Source: Comamonas testosteroni
Lineage (GTDB): Bacteria > Pseudomonadota > Gammaproteobacteria > Burkholderiales > Burkholderiaceae_C
Assembly (NCBI GenBank): GCA_008727115.1
Contig: CP044131.1
Span: forward strand, 744,001 to 808,000
Length of the DNA stretch: 64,000 nt
Direction: 5' to 3'
Shown here: positions 35,223-45,027 of the stretch, piece by piece
Layout: every line of letters starts with the position of its first letter
Numbering within the stretch: the stretch's first letter is position 1
Translations under genes and position numbers: made by a program
The notes under the pieces: model-generated
Seen by the model: only the letters and a program-made list of their open reading frames with translations
What the model was told of the DNA's origin: nothing
The model's database searches: none

Positions 35223-35870
35223 ATGTCACTGAATCGTCGAACCTGTCTGAGCGCTGCTGCATCACTGGCCGTTCCTTCGGCCGGCTGGCTGCTGCCGCAA
35301 GCTGCCTGGGCAGGAGGGCAGCTCGAAGAGCCATTGGTCGACTCTGTGCGCACTGCGCTCAGCGCCGCCGTGGCTGGCTCGGGAGCTCCTCCCGAGCTGG
35401 AGTTCACTTCGACCGATGCCCGCATGGACTATCTGCGCTGGCTGGTGGCTTGCAGCGACCGACTGGCACGCCGCAAGACCGACCTGCAAGCGCGGCGCGA
35501 GTTTTTGCAGACGGTCTGGTATGAGGCCAAGCGCGCAGGCCTGGATGTATCCATGGTCATGGGCCTGATTCAGGTGGAGAGCGGCTTTCGCAAGTTTGCG
35601 ATCTCCAGCGTGGGCGCACGTGGCTATATGCAGATCATGCCGTTTTGGACGCGTGTGATTGGCGATGGCGACCCCGGCAAGTTGTTCCACATGCAGACCA
35701 ATCTGCGTTTTGGCTGCGTGATCCTGCGCCACTATCTGGACCGTGAAAAGGGCGATTTGTTCATGGCGCTGGGGCGCTACAACGGCAGCCGCGGCAAGGA
35801 TAAATATCCCAACCTGGTATTTGGCGCGCAACGCCAGTGGCAGCTGCAGCCTGCGGTGAGGCAGGTTTAG
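35223..35870 (+). CDS. Lytic transglycosylase (SLT domain), exported
   Basis: 215 residues with an export signal (LNRRTCLSAAASLAVPSAGW then AWA) that contains two arginines and may be Tat-like. The SLT fold is in the second half: VMGLIQVESGFRKFAIS has the catalytic glutamate, then SVGARGYMQIMPFW, and ALGRYNGSRG near the end. It cleaves peptidoglycan glycan strands in the periplasm. It is 12 bases after proS, so likely co-transcribed. Confidence 0.9.
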   Translation: MSLNRRTCLSAAASLAVPSAGWLLPQAAWAGGQLEEPLVDSVRTALSAAVAGSGAPPELEFTSTDARMDYLRWLVACSDRLARRKTDLQARREFLQTVWYEAKRAGLDVSMVMGLIQVESGFRKFAISSVGARGYMQIMPFWTRVIGDGDPGKLFHMQTNLRFGCVILRHYLDREKGDLFMALGRYNGSRGKDKYPNLVFGAQRQWQLQPAVRQV

Positions 35871-35905
35871 TCAGTGCCTGCTGGCTCCCCTTTGGTCATC
35901 CAGCC

Positions 35906-37516
35906 CTAGGGCAGAGCGTAATACCGCAGGCTGAGCGCAGGGCTGTGGCTGTCTTTGTCAGCCTCTGAAGAGGGCTCCGCCACGAGCAGCATCTGCTGCG
36001 CTTCATTCCAGCCAACGATGTGGCTGTCTGCTGAATGGGGTAGCTCAAAGCCTTGCCAGCTGTGTCCTTGATCCCGGCTGAAATGAAACGCGTGGGAGCG
36101 CTGCTGATTGCAGCGTTCATGCACTGTCCAGCGTGCAGGCAGCAGGCAACTGGCGATGTCCAGCAGGGCATGTCCAGTGCTGCGGCTGATCCAGACTTGA
36201 TTGCCTGTCCAGAGTTTGCTGGTGCTCGTGTGATGCCAGGCTGGTCGAGGCAGATCGACAGGCGCTTGCCAGCGCCAGGTCTGGGGATCAAGGTGCTGGG
36301 CCTTTCCTTGCTGCAGCCAAGTCAGACTGCCATCGCTGCTGCGCAGCAGCTGACCGCTGGGGTAGCGAGGCAGGGCAGCAATATCGTCAGCCGTTTCGAT
36401 GTTCTGCACCTGGATGGGCTCGGGTGCGGGCGGAATCAGCAGTGTGAAGCGACGGGCTTGCGCTGCTCGCCAGTCACCCTGCGGGCTACCCTGCTCATCT
36501 AAAGTTCGCGCCCAGCGGATGGACCAGCCGCGTAACTGAGCGGCCGGGCCAGGCGTCAGCAGGGTTTCATACTCGACCTGCAGCAATGGGTCTGCTGCCA
36601 GATCGCCCCAGACGGCAGGGGTAAAGGCTTTCAGGGCGTGGCGTGCATGCCAGGCGGCAGCCGAATAGGCTGGAGGTGGCGTGCTCTCCGGGACCACGGC
36701 CATGGTCAAAGGCGTGTGCACGGGCGGTTGACCCCAGGTGCTGCCGCCGTCATAGCTGATCAGCAGCGCCTGCTCCAGCGAATTCCAGGCAAAGGCTGTT
36801 TGTGGCTGAACCCAGCCGAATTGATCCAGAGGCTCGGGCAACTGCTGCTGTTTTGACCATTGCCAACTTTGGCCCTGGTCGGAGCTGCTAAAGGCCGATT
36901 GACTCCACCAGTGCTGGCCTTCCGTTTTGGCCCCTAACAGCAGCTGACCCGAGCCGCTTCCTGCATGCAGCTGCAGAGCTGGAGCGGCCCAGGATGCTGT
37001 GATTTGCAGTGGGCCAGAGGGTGGCAAATGGGCGATGAACTGGCGGTCGCGAAAGTTCAGCCGCTGCAAGGCCTGGGTTTTTTCATCTTCGGCGTCATCA
37101 ATAGACTGAGCGTTTTCCAGAGCAGAGCGCAAAGCCTCTTCCAGCAAGTGCGCTTGCATGCTGTTGCCGGCAGATGGCAAGGGTAGTTGGCGTGACGTGG
37201 CCGAACGGTGCTGCTGCCATTGTGGCAACAGCGTCTCCAGAAGTGCCCCTGGGGGCAGGCTGTTGGGCGCAGCATCGAGGGTGCGTGAGAAGCGGCCCGT
37301 GAGTACCTGGCTGTCTGCATAGGACTGCAGGCGCAGACTTTCGGGCTGGATCTGGAAATTGTCGTCGACGAGCGGCCAGTGCTGGGAGCTGGCCTGCAAC
37401 TGCGGGCCGCTGGCGCGGCGTTGCCAATGGTCGAACAGTACGGCGGCGCTGACGAGAGCAAAGGCAGATGCGGCGATCCAGCGAACACGGCGAGATGCAG
37501 AAATGGAGAGAGGCAT
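35906..37516 (-). CDS. Exported/anchored protein with Asp-box (BNR) repeats
   Basis: 536 residues from ATG 37516; the frame is open for 26 more codons. A basic start and one membrane helix (WIAASAFALVSAAVLF) suggest anchoring with the bulk in the periplasm. Four Asp-box motifs are visible: SSSDQGQSW, SYDGGSTW, SSDGSLTW and SRDQGHSW. These mark sialidase-like beta-propellers, but no catalytic residues can be assigned. Function unknown; convergent with the transglycosylase gene. Confidence 0.7.
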   Translation of the reverse strand: MPLSISASRRVRWIAASAFALVSAAVLFDHWQRRASGPQLQASSQHWPLVDDNFQIQPESLRLQSYADSQVLTGRFSRTLDAAPNSLPPGALLETLLPQWQQHRSATSRQLPLPSAGNSMQAHLLEEALRSALENAQSIDDAEDEKTQALQRLNFRDRQFIAHLPPSGPLQITASWAAPALQLHAGSGSGQLLLGAKTEGQHWWSQSAFSSSDQGQSWQWSKQQQLPEPLDQFGWVQPQTAFAWNSLEQALLISYDGGSTWGQPPVHTPLTMAVVPESTPPPAYSAAAWHARHALKAFTPAVWGDLAADPLLQVEYETLLTPGPAAQLRGWSIRWARTLDEQGSPQGDWRAAQARRFTLLIPPAPEPIQVQNIETADDIAALPRYPSGQLLRSSDGSLTWLQQGKAQHLDPQTWRWQAPVDLPRPAWHHTSTSKLWTGNQVWISRSTGHALLDIASCLLPARWTVHERCNQQRSHAFHFSRDQGHSWQGFELPHSADSHIVGWNEAQQMLLVAEPSSEADKDSHSPALSLRYYALP

Positions 37517-37654
37517 TGGCAGGCTTTGCGTCGCAAATGTCGATATGGAGTTTAAAAAGAAGAGCACATAGCGCTCTTCTTTTCTAGGTTTCACTATCGA
37601 ATGAATAGGAAATCAATGCACAGCAACCGCAAGCAGCTATGTATTTTGAGTGGC

Positions 37655-39055
37655 TCAGGGTGCAGCAGGAGGTGCAGCTGTGGTGCTGGCTTGGGTCGCA
37701 GACTCTGTGACTGCCATGGCCGCTGCCGCAGCAGACAAGGTGGCTGCAGGATGGGGGGAGTCGGCGGCCAGCCGCGTCACCAGCACCTGGTCGATGCGGT
37801 AGCTGTCCACGTCCATGACTTCAAAGCGATAGCCGTCCCAGTCCACGGTGTCGGTGCGGCGTGGCACGCGGCGCAGCATGACCATGAGGAAGCCAGCCAG
37901 CGTTTCGTACTCATCATCATTGGGCATGTCATCCAGGTGCAGGGCGCGCATCACGTCCTCAATCGGAGTGATGCCGTCAATCAGCCAGGAATGCTCGTCA
38001 CGGCGGATGATCTGCTCTTCATCGGCGGGGCCGACCAGATCACCCATGACCGTGCTCATCACGTCGTTGAGCGTCACCACGCCAACGACCAGGCTGTATT
38101 CGTTGACGATCACGGCAAAGTCCTCGTGCACCATGCGGAACTGCTCCAGCACTTCGGCCAGTGTCAGGCGGTCCGGCACGATCAGCACTTTGCGGATCAG
38201 GCTGTCGTCGGTCAGCGACAGCGGCTGGTTGTTGAGTGCGCGCTGGAATAGGTCCTTGGCGTCGACATAGCCGATCACATGGTCGATGTCGCCATCGCAG
38301 ACCGGGTAGGTGGAAAACGGCTCTTCTGCAATGCGGGCGCGGATGATGGCGTCGCTGTCATCACGGAAGAAGAAGGCCATGCTGTCGCGCTGGGTCATGG
38401 CGGAGGCCACGGTGCGCGAGTCCAGCTCGAACACGTTGGCAATCACCTGCTGCTCACGGGCGGCCAGAACACCGGCCTTGGTGCCCGCTTCGGTCATGGC
38501 CAGGATGTCGTCACTAGTAATGCGTTCATCGCGTGTGGCTGGCAGGCCCAGCAGACGGAACAAGGTGTCGGTCGCCAGGTTGTAGAACCAAATGATGGGT
38601 TTGAAGACCACCACAAACCAGCGCATGGGGGCAAGCACACGAACGACATAGCGCTCCGGCTCATTCATGCTCAGCCGTCTGGGTAGCAGGTCGGCCAGCA
38701 GGATGAAGGCCGATGTGACTATGAAAAATGAGATCAGAAAGCCGATGCTCGATGCGAGGCTGGGCGACAGCCAATTAGAGAAAAATGCCGTTGCTGAAGG
38801 GCTGAAAGCCCCTTCTCCCACAATGCCGCCGAGGATGGCGACAGCATTCTGTCCCACTTGCACTACGGTGAAATATTCGCCAGGTTGCTCTTGTACGCGC
38901 AAAGCCTGTTCGGCTCGCACATTGCCGTCGTCTGCCATTTGGCGCAGGCGAAGGCGGCGCGATGCGGCTAGAGAAATCTCTGCCACAGAAAAAAAAGCGC
39001 TGAGCAAAATCAGCACAACAATCACCAGAAGGCTTTGGGACACACTCATAGGCAA
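37655..39055 (-). CDS. CNNM/CBS/CorC-domain membrane protein (hemolysin-family transporter)
   Basis: 466 residues. An N-terminal CNNM membrane domain (about 1-190) has helices such as LLVIVVLILLSAFFSVAEISL. A CBS pair follows (about 200-335; VASAMTQRDSM, IRKVLIVPDRLTLAEVLEQF), then a CorC/HlyC domain (about 350-440, WLIDGITPIEDV). Such proteins are linked to Mg/Co export or divalent cation balance, and are not true hemolysins. A Thr/Ala-rich tail is present. Confidence 0.88.
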   Translation of the reverse strand: MPMSVSQSLLVIVVLILLSAFFSVAEISLAASRRLRLRQMADDGNVRAEQALRVQEQPGEYFTVVQVGQNAVAILGGIVGEGAFSPSATAFFSNWLSPSLASSIGFLISFFIVTSAFILLADLLPRRLSMNEPERYVVRVLAPMRWFVVVFKPIIWFYNLATDTLFRLLGLPATRDERITSDDILAMTEAGTKAGVLAAREQQVIANVFELDSRTVASAMTQRDSMAFFFRDDSDAIIRARIAEEPFSTYPVCDGDIDHVIGYVDAKDLFQRALNNQPLSLTDDSLIRKVLIVPDRLTLAEVLEQFRMVHEDFAVIVNEYSLVVGVVTLNDVMSTVMGDLVGPADEEQIIRRDEHSWLIDGITPIEDVMRALHLDDMPNDDEYETLAGFLMVMLRRVPRRTDTVDWDGYRFEVMDVDSYRIDQVLVTRLAADSPHPAATLSAAAAAMAVTESATQASTTAAPPAAP

Positions 39056-39164
39056 GGCTGCTGCGGCACAGCAAGTGCCTGCAACCGGTTATCAAAGACG
39101 CTCTATTCGACCACATAAAGCATGTGGCGGGCAGCTTCGCTGCTTCATAGGCTCCTTCGTGGGG

Positions 39165-39641
39165 CTATAGGCTGGCTGCTTTCGCGTCGTCTTCGCAGCC
39201 TGAAGAGGCGGCGTCGGAATGCGCAGCACGCGCAAGAGCGTCGGCCTCTGTATTGCGGTGGCGTGGCACCCATTGCAATACCAGCTCGTCAAAAGACTGC
39301 ATCTGCAGGCGTGCGCTATCGAAAAGCGCTTGCAGACGGGCAATTGGGCGTGCTGGCTTGGCCAGCGGTGGGCCCAGCTGCTCCAGCAGTACTTGAGAGT
39401 CGGTGCGTATGGTCAGGCAGCGGGCATCGAGCTGCTGCGCCAGCTGCAAGGCAGCGATAAGGGCCAGCAGCTCGGCCTCGTTGTTGCAGCCGCTGCGATG
39501 CAGATTTTTTGACAGCGTGTGCTGCGTGCCATCAGGCATGTGAAGCACCGCGCCCAGGCTCATGGGGCCGGGGTTGGGCAAGGAGCTGCCATCGATGTGG
39601 ATGCAGCAGTGGTGGGAAGGGCAGGGTTGAGGAGCTGGCAT
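39165..39641 (-). CDS. RNase H-like protein
   Basis: About 158 residues if translation starts at ATG 39641 (MPAPQPCPSHH); the first ATG at 39653 lies in the terminator of grxD. RNase H acidic motif residues are visible: IHIDGSSLPNPG, NNEAELLALIAAL, TIRTDSQVLLEQL and RNTEADALARAA. It should degrade RNA in hybrids. The length and the missing basic protrusion place it with the short RVT_3-type RNase HI proteins. Confidence 0.85.
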   Translation of the reverse strand: MPAPQPCPSHHCCIHIDGSSLPNPGPMSLGAVLHMPDGTQHTLSKNLHRSGCNNEAELLALIAALQLAQQLDARCLTIRTDSQVLLEQLGPPLAKPARPIARLQALFDSARLQMQSFDELVLQWVPRHRNTEADALARAAHSDAASSGCEDDAKAASL

Positions 39642-39642
39642 C

Positions 39643-39670
39643 AAAAAAGCCACCGGGTTTGCGGTGGCTT
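39643..39670 (-). terminator. Terminator after grxD overlapping the next gene start
   Basis: On the minus strand: AAGCCACC-gcaaaccc-GGTGGCTT followed by TTTT. The T run forms the first codons of the longer RNase H frame, which favours the later start of that gene. Confidence 0.75.
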
Positions 39671-39686
39671 GCTTTGGTGGTGAGGC

Positions 39687-40007
39687 TTATTGGGCAGCCA
39701 GCACTTGCTGCAGCTCACCGGATTCGTACATTTCCATCATGATGTCAGAGCCACCGATGAACTCGCCCTTGATGTAGAGCTGAGGAATGGTGGGCCACTG
39801 GCTGTAGTCCTTGATGCCCTGGCGGATTTCCTGATCTTCCAGCACGTTCACAGTGGCGATGGATTTGGCATCCACACCGCAGGCCTTGAGGATCTGGATG
39901 GCACGGCCAGAGAAGCCGCACTGGGGAAAGCTGGCGTTGCCTTTCATGAACAGCAGGATGTTGTTGTTCTTGACCAGGTCGTCGATGCGTTGTTGAGTGT
40001 TGCTCAT
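39687..40007 (-). CDS. grxD: Monothiol glutaredoxin
   Basis: 106 residues with the CGFS motif (FPQCGFSGRAI), the mark of Grx4-type glutaredoxins that carry [2Fe-2S] clusters with glutathione. KGNASFPQ, WPTIPQLYIKGEFIGGSDI and the last helix fit. It is involved in Fe-S cluster delivery. It precedes a terminator and lies downstream of the prmC-prfA-hemA group. Confidence 0.96.
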   Translation of the reverse strand: MSNTQQRIDDLVKNNNILLFMKGNASFPQCGFSGRAIQILKACGVDAKSIATVNVLEDQEIRQGIKDYSQWPTIPQLYIKGEFIGGSDIMMEMYESGELQQVLAAQ

Positions 40008-40134
40008 AGTGGGCTCCGGATTCTAGAAGTGGCGGTAACAGCCGCGATGTTTGCAATTATTTCACTGACCGCAATGAACGCGGTGAAGTGAGGAAATCTT
40101 GTTGTGTGTCTATCTGGGGGCAAAGCGCTGAAAA

Positions 40135-40989
40135 TCAAGCTTTACCCGGCCAGCGCCCGCCTGTGCAGCGTGCAATGCCCGCCAGGTCATGGCGGTGCTG
40201 AACGTCGGCAAAGCCTGCGATCTGCAGCAAGCTTGCCACATCTTCGGCCTGATCCCAGCCATGCTCGAATATGAGCCAGCCACCGGCCTTCAAATATTCA
40301 GGCGCTTGCGCCGTGATGTTGCGTATGTCCTCCAACCCGTCACTTCCACTGGCAAGGGCCGACAGAGGCTCGTGTGTGAGTGCGGCCAAGTGTGGGTCGT
40401 CGCTGCGAATATAGGGCGGGTTGCTGACGATGAGGTCGAAGGGCTCTTGCCCGGCCAGGGGCTGCAGCCAGCTGCCGTGAGCAAACTGCACGGGCAGTTG
40501 AAGCTTTTGAGCATTGCCACTGGCAACGGCCAAGGCATCGGCACTGGCATCGACGGCGGTGATCTGCGCCAGGTGGCGCTGGCTTTGCAGTGCCAGAGCA
40601 ATGGCACCACTGCCTGTGCCCAGGTCCACTACGCGGCAACGGCTTTCGGCAGGCATCAGCTCCAGAGCCCAATCCACCAGCGTTTCGGTGTCGGGGCGAG
40701 GGTCTAGAACACGGGCATCCACGCTCAGCTCCAGGCCGTAGAACTCCTTGTGCCCTGTCAGATAGGCAACGGGAGTGCCTTGCAGGCGCAGGGCACAGAG
40801 TCGATTCCATTGCTCTTGCTGCTCGGCGCTCAGAAGATCCGTGTCATGGGTGATGAGCCAGGAGCGGTCATGGGCGGCTCGCTGCATTAAATGCAGCAGC
40901 AGCATCTGCGCATCCAGGCGGGGCAGGCCTTGCAAAGCGGCTTGCTGCAGGGCCTGGCTAATGCTCAAGGGGCTGGTGGAGGTTGTCAT
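40135..40989 (-). CDS. prmC: Release-factor glutamine methyltransferase
   Basis: 284 residues from about ATG 40989 (MRM... to MTTST are alternatives up to 41010). SAM motif VVDLGTGSGAIALAL and the catalytic NPPYI (with SNPPYIRSDDPH) are diagnostic for PrmC/HemK. It methylates the glutamine in the GGQ loop of RF1 and RF2. The gene directly follows prfA, whose product is its substrate; the frames overlap or abut. Confidence 0.95.
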   Translation of the reverse strand: MTTSTSPLSISQALQQAALQGLPRLDAQMLLLHLMQRAAHDRSWLITHDTDLLSAEQQEQWNRLCALRLQGTPVAYLTGHKEFYGLELSVDARVLDPRPDTETLVDWALELMPAESRCRVVDLGTGSGAIALALQSQRHLAQITAVDASADALAVASGNAQKLQLPVQFAHGSWLQPLAGQEPFDLIVSNPPYIRSDDPHLAALTHEPLSALASGSDGLEDIRNITAQAPEYLKAGGWLIFEHGWDQAEDVASLLQIAGFADVQHRHDLAGIARCTGGRWPGKA

Positions 40990-41006
40990 GCGGAGGTTGC
41001 TGGCAC

Positions 41007-42086
41007 TCAATCTGCCTGCAGCTCTGCCAGCAACTCTGCTTCGCGGGCATGTTGCAGAGCTTCGATCACATCGCCCAGATCACCCTCCATCACGGCCAGC
41101 AGCTTGTAGAGCGTGAGGTTGATGCGATGGTCAGACAGACGGCCCTGTGGGAAGTTGTAGGTGCGGATGCGGTCGCTGCGGTCGCCAGAGCCAATCAGAC
41201 CCTTGCGCATGGCCGCTTCTTTGGCGGCGCGTTCGCTGCGCTCCTTTTCCTGGATGCGGGCCTGCAGCACCTGCAAGGCCTTGGCTTTGTTGCTGTGCTG
41301 GCTGCGGCCATCCTGGCACTCGGCCACGATGCCCGTGGGCAGGTGGACGACGCGCACGGCAGAGTCGGTCTTGTTGATGTGCTGGCCGCCGGCGCCGCTG
41401 GCCCGGAAGGTGTCGATGCGCAGGTCGGCCGGGTTCAGGGTAATGGCCTCTGCTTCATCGGGTTCGGGCATGACGGCCACGGTGCAGGCACTGGTGTGAA
41501 TGCGGCCCTGGGTTTCAGTGGCGGGCACGCGTTGCACGCGGTGGCCGCCGGATTCAAAGCGCAGCGCGCCATAGACGTTGTCGCCATCGATGCGCAGCAC
41601 CACTTCCTTGTAGCCGCCAATCTCCGCCTCGTTGGCGCTCATGATTTCGACTTTCCAGCCCACGTTAGCAGCGTAGCGGGTGTACATGCGGGCCAGATCA
41701 CCGGCGAACAAGGCCGACTCATCCCCGCCTGTGCCTGCGCGGATTTCTACAAAGGCCGGGCGTGCATCGTCGGGGTCTTTGGGCAGTAGCAGGCGCTGCA
41801 GCTCGTCTTCAAGCCGGATGAGCTCGGCTTCGCCGCTGGTGATTTCTTCCTGTGCCATCTCGGCCATGTCCGGGTCGCCCAGCATCTCGCGTGCGGCCAC
41901 GATGTCGGCTGCTGTTTGCTGGTGGCGGCGGTAGCGGCTGGCAATGGCGGTGACATCGGCATGTTCGCGCGAAATCGTGCGGTACTGCTTCATGTCGCTC
42001 ATGATGTCTTCGCGCGAAAGCAGAAAGTCCAGCTCCTCCAGACGTTGGGCGTAGCGTTCGAGCTGGTTGCGCAAAAAGTCTTGCAT
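41007..42086 (-). CDS. prfA: Peptide chain release factor 1
   Basis: 359 residues from ATG 42086 ([15 protein letters not shown]), preferred over the upstream start because 360 is the family length. The GGQ peptide-release motif is [18 protein letters not shown]; the stop-codon box PAT-like segment is [16 protein letters not shown]. It terminates translation at UAA and UAG. It is between hemA and prmC, the standard order. Confidence 0.97.
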   Translation of the reverse strand: MQDFLRNQLERYAQRLEELDFLLSREDIMSDMKQYRTISREHADVTAIASRYRRHQQTAADIVAAREMLGDPDMAEMAQEEITSGEAELIRLEDELQRLLLPKDPDDARPAFVEIRAGTGGDESALFAGDLARMYTRYAANVGWKVEIMSANEAEIGGYKEVVLRIDGDNVYGALRFESGGHRVQRVPATETQGRIHTSACTVAVMPEPDEAEAITLNPADLRIDTFRASGAGGQHINKTDSAVRVVHLPTGIVAECQDGRSQHSNKAKALQVLQARIQEKERSERAAKEAAMRKGLIGSGDRSDRIRTYNFPQGRLSDHRINLTLYKLLAVMEGDLGDVIEALQHAREAELLAELQAD

Positions 42087-42217
42087 GGTCGGTAACGAGG
42101 CTTGGGAGGGGCCGGGTCGGCGCACCCTCGGTGAGTCAGGAAGAGAAAGTGTGAGAGCAGGCTGCAGATGAGCCTTGTGCTGCGCGAGAGGGGCAGCACT
42201 GGAGCAAACGAGCGTCG

Positions 42218-43522
42218 CTACAGCTTGCTGGAGTTGCGGCTGGCGCGCAGGAACAGGCGGGAGACGGTATCTGCCGTCTGGGCGCGGGCCTCGGCATCGC
42301 CCTTGTGCAGCTCGGCCATGGTGCCGTGCAGCATTTTTTGTGTGAGGCCGCGCGAGAGCGCTTCCAGCACCGTATCAATGTCTTCGCCCTTGGCCAGCAG
42401 CTTTTTGGCACGAGCGATCTCCAGAGCGCGCCATTCGTCGGCCTGGGCATTGACTTGCTGAATCAGGGAAACCGAGCCACCCACGGGGCTGCGCTGGTCC
42501 ATCCACTGCATGAAGCTTTGCACGCCGGTGTCGATGATGACTTCGGCTTGCTGTACAGCGGCCTGGCGCTGGGCCTGACCGGTGCGCACCACGGTGGCCA
42601 GATCATCCACGGTGTACAGATAAACGTCGTTGAGGTTTTTGACCTCGGATTCAATATCGCGGGGAACGGCCAAGTCCACCATGAAGATGGGCCGGCGCTT
42701 GCGCTTTTTGAGAGCAGACTCCACAGCACCCAGGCCAATGATGGGCAGGCTGGAGGCTGTGCAACTGATGATGGCGTCGTACTCGTGCAGATGCTCTGGC
42801 AGATCGGCCAGGCGCATGGTTCCGGCACCGAACTGGGCGGCCAGTTTCTCACCGCGCTCCATCGTGCGGTTGGCGATGGTGATCTGCTTGGGGTTGCGCG
42901 CCGCAAAGTGGGTGGAGACCAGCTCGATCATCTCGCCAGCGCCCACAAACAGCACGCGAATCTTGGACAGGTCTTCAAACAGCTGGCCGGCCAGGCGCAC
43001 GGCAGCTGCAGCCATGGAGATGCTGTGCGCGCCAATCTCGGTTGAGCTGCGCACTTCCTTGGCCACGGCAAAGCTGCGCTGGAACAGCTGATTGAGCGTA
43101 GTGCCCAAGGCACCCGCAGTTTCAGCCGCACGCACGGCGTTTTTCATCTGGCCGAGGATTTGTGCCTCGCCCAGCACCATGGAGTCCAGACCCGAAGCCA
43201 CACGGAAAGCGTGGCGTGCGACGGAGCCGTCTTCCAGCAAGTAGGAATGCTGGCGCAGCAATTCAGGGGCCACGCCACCGCTGTTGGCCAGCCAGCGCAC
43301 GGTGTGCTCCATGGCCGGGGCATCGGCCGCGCAGTAAATCTCGGTGCGGTTGCAGGTGGAGAGAATGGCGGTTTCCACCGCACTATGGGCTTTTCCCGCG
43401 TGAGTCAGAGACTCGCGCAGGCCCTGCAGCGTTGGCGCGATTTGATCGAGCGCGAACGCAAAACGGCCCCGCATATCGAGCGGAGCCGTGTGGTGATTGA
43501 TACCTAGAGCCCAGACTGCCAT
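42218..43522 (-). CDS. hemA: Glutamyl-tRNA reductase
   Basis: 434 residues from ATG 43522 ([19 protein letters not shown]). The catalytic cysteine is in [11 protein letters not shown]; the NADPH site is [13 protein letters not shown]. The helical dimerisation tail is present. It makes glutamate-1-semialdehyde, the first step of the C5 tetrapyrrole pathway. Head of the hemA-prfA-prmC unit. Confidence 0.97.
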   Translation of the reverse strand: MAVWALGINHHTAPLDMRGRFAFALDQIAPTLQGLRESLTHAGKAHSAVETAILSTCNRTEIYCAADAPAMEHTVRWLANSGGVAPELLRQHSYLLEDGSVARHAFRVASGLDSMVLGEAQILGQMKNAVRAAETAGALGTTLNQLFQRSFAVAKEVRSSTEIGAHSISMAAAAVRLAGQLFEDLSKIRVLFVGAGEMIELVSTHFAARNPKQITIANRTMERGEKLAAQFGAGTMRLADLPEHLHEYDAIISCTASSLPIIGLGAVESALKKRKRRPIFMVDLAVPRDIESEVKNLNDVYLYTVDDLATVVRTGQAQRQAAVQQAEVIIDTGVQSFMQWMDQRSPVGGSVSLIQQVNAQADEWRALEIARAKKLLAKGEDIDTVLEALSRGLTQKMLHGTMAELHKGDAEARAQTADTVSRLFLRASRNSSKL

Positions 43523-43594
43523 AACCACGGATTATAAAATTTAGTACCGGATTGGGCACTCTCCGGCTTCAAAGCCTTGGAATCGATTGCTGTC

Positions 43595-43870
43595 ATGGAT
43601 TTTGTTGCGAGCGTGAATCATTTACTGAACTTTCTGGCTCCTGCCTTTTTCATGGCGGTGGGTCTGGCAGTCTGTGCACGAATATTTAAGCAAAATCAGC
43701 CTGGAGCGCAATCATTTATTGCCCAAGTAGCTATCAATTTCATATTCGGCTCAGCGGTTTTGCTGGCCGGACTGTGGCTGTTTTCGCGTGACGGAAAGAT
43801 GATCAGCTATGCCCTCTTGGTCGTCACATGTGCCTGCTGTCAGTGGGTGCTTTCCCGGGCCTGGCGCTGA
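43595..43870 (+). CDS. Small hypothetical membrane protein
   Basis: 91 residues from ATG 43595 (a start six codons upstream is possible). Three membrane helices can be seen: LLNFLAPAFFMAVGLAVCA, AINFIFGSAVLLAGLWLF and ALLVVTCACCQWVLSRAW. No family known to me. It is divergent from hemA. Confidence 0.7.
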   Translation: MDFVASVNHLLNFLAPAFFMAVGLAVCARIFKQNQPGAQSFIAQVAINFIFGSAVLLAGLWLFSRDGKMISYALLVVTCACCQWVLSRAWR

Positions 43871-43955
43871 AGGGCGTGCGAATTGCAAAGCAGTTTTGCG
43901 CAAAATCTTGATTTTCCTCAAGCCCGCTGTTGCATCTATGCCAGTGTTCCGGGGC

Positions 43956-44861
43956 TCAGTCGCTGACTGCCTTGGGGGCGGCTTGCTCCAGGATCCAGGC
44001 TCTGAATTGCTGCAGCGCTTCGCTGGGCACTTTGCTGCTTTGCTGACAGAGAAAGTAGCCCCGTTCGATGTGAACCGGAGCAGGCAGTGCCATGGCTACG
44101 CGTGCGGCTGACAAGTCCTCCTCGACCAGGCAGCGCTGCACCATGGCTACGCCCATGCCGGCGGCCACGGCCTGAACCAGCAGGCCCACGGTCTCAAAGT
44201 CGGCGGCGGGAGAGGGGCAGGGCTGCATCAGGCCACGGGCCTGCATCCAGCAGCTCCAGTTGCCGGGATAGTTGGTGTGGAACAGCAATGGCCGACTGAG
44301 CAAATCCTGCTCGCTACGTATGGCATCCGGCCCTTGCAACTCTCTGGGGTGGCAGATGGGGATAAGGTCGCGGCCGATCACGTACTCCGCCTCCACTCCT
44401 GCAGGCCATTGCTGACTGCCGACGCGAATCCAGGCATCAATCTCCGGGGCATTGAGAGGGTCGTCGCGCCGATAGGGGGCGAAGGACAGCATGGTTTGCG
44501 GATATCGGCTGTTGAAGTCCGGCAGGCGCGGAATCAGCCAGTGACTGAACAGTGTTGGTACGACCGAAAGACGCAATTGCGGGCCATGGCGGCGCCTGCG
44601 TGCGGTAGCGGATGCCGCCTCGATAGCGGTGATGGCGGGTTCAATGGCTTGCAGATATTCCTGACCGGCGGGTGTGAGGGTGTTGCGCCGGCCCGTGCGC
44701 TCGAACAAGGCAAACCCCAGGTGCTCTTCCAGTCGAGCGATGGCCCGGCTGATGCCGCCTTGCGTGACATACAGCTCCTGTGCTGCAAGCGAGTAGCTGC
44801 CAAGGCGGGCAGCCGCTGCGAAAGCATGGAGTTCGGACAAGGAGGGAGAGTGCATGCGCAT
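43956..44861 (-). CDS. LysR-family regulator (GcvA-like)
   Basis: 301 residues. The N-terminal winged HTH is LHAFAAAARLGSYSLAAQEL then TQGGISRAIARLEEHLG. The rest is an effector-binding domain of GcvA type. It is divergent from the Bug receptor and amidohydrolase genes, with a 166-base spacer, and so probably controls them; the inducer is unknown. Confidence 0.9.
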   Translation of the reverse strand: MRMHSPSLSELHAFAAAARLGSYSLAAQELYVTQGGISRAIARLEEHLGFALFERTGRRNTLTPAGQEYLQAIEPAITAIEAASATARRRRHGPQLRLSVVPTLFSHWLIPRLPDFNSRYPQTMLSFAPYRRDDPLNAPEIDAWIRVGSQQWPAGVEAEYVIGRDLIPICHPRELQGPDAIRSEQDLLSRPLLFHTNYPGNWSCWMQARGLMQPCPSPAADFETVGLLVQAVAAGMGVAMVQRCLVEEDLSAARVAMALPAPVHIERGYFLCQQSSKVPSEALQQFRAWILEQAAPKAVSD

Positions 44862-45027
44862 GACGGTCTGAATTATGACGGCTGGTAATAGTTGCGTGCC
44901 TTCTTGTCGCTTTTCGCTGTGCGTGCCCAGCCCCAGAATGAGAAGAGGGAGAAGGAGACGGCCAAGTGCCCGGCCTTTGCTGACTCATCACCTATCTTTC
45001 GAATTCAAAAAATCAAGGAGAAGCCGC

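Noticed and set aside
37655-39055. Hemolysin annotation for the CNNM/CBS protein
   Set aside because: The domain order is that of cation transporters of the CorC/HlyC group; no evidence for lysis.
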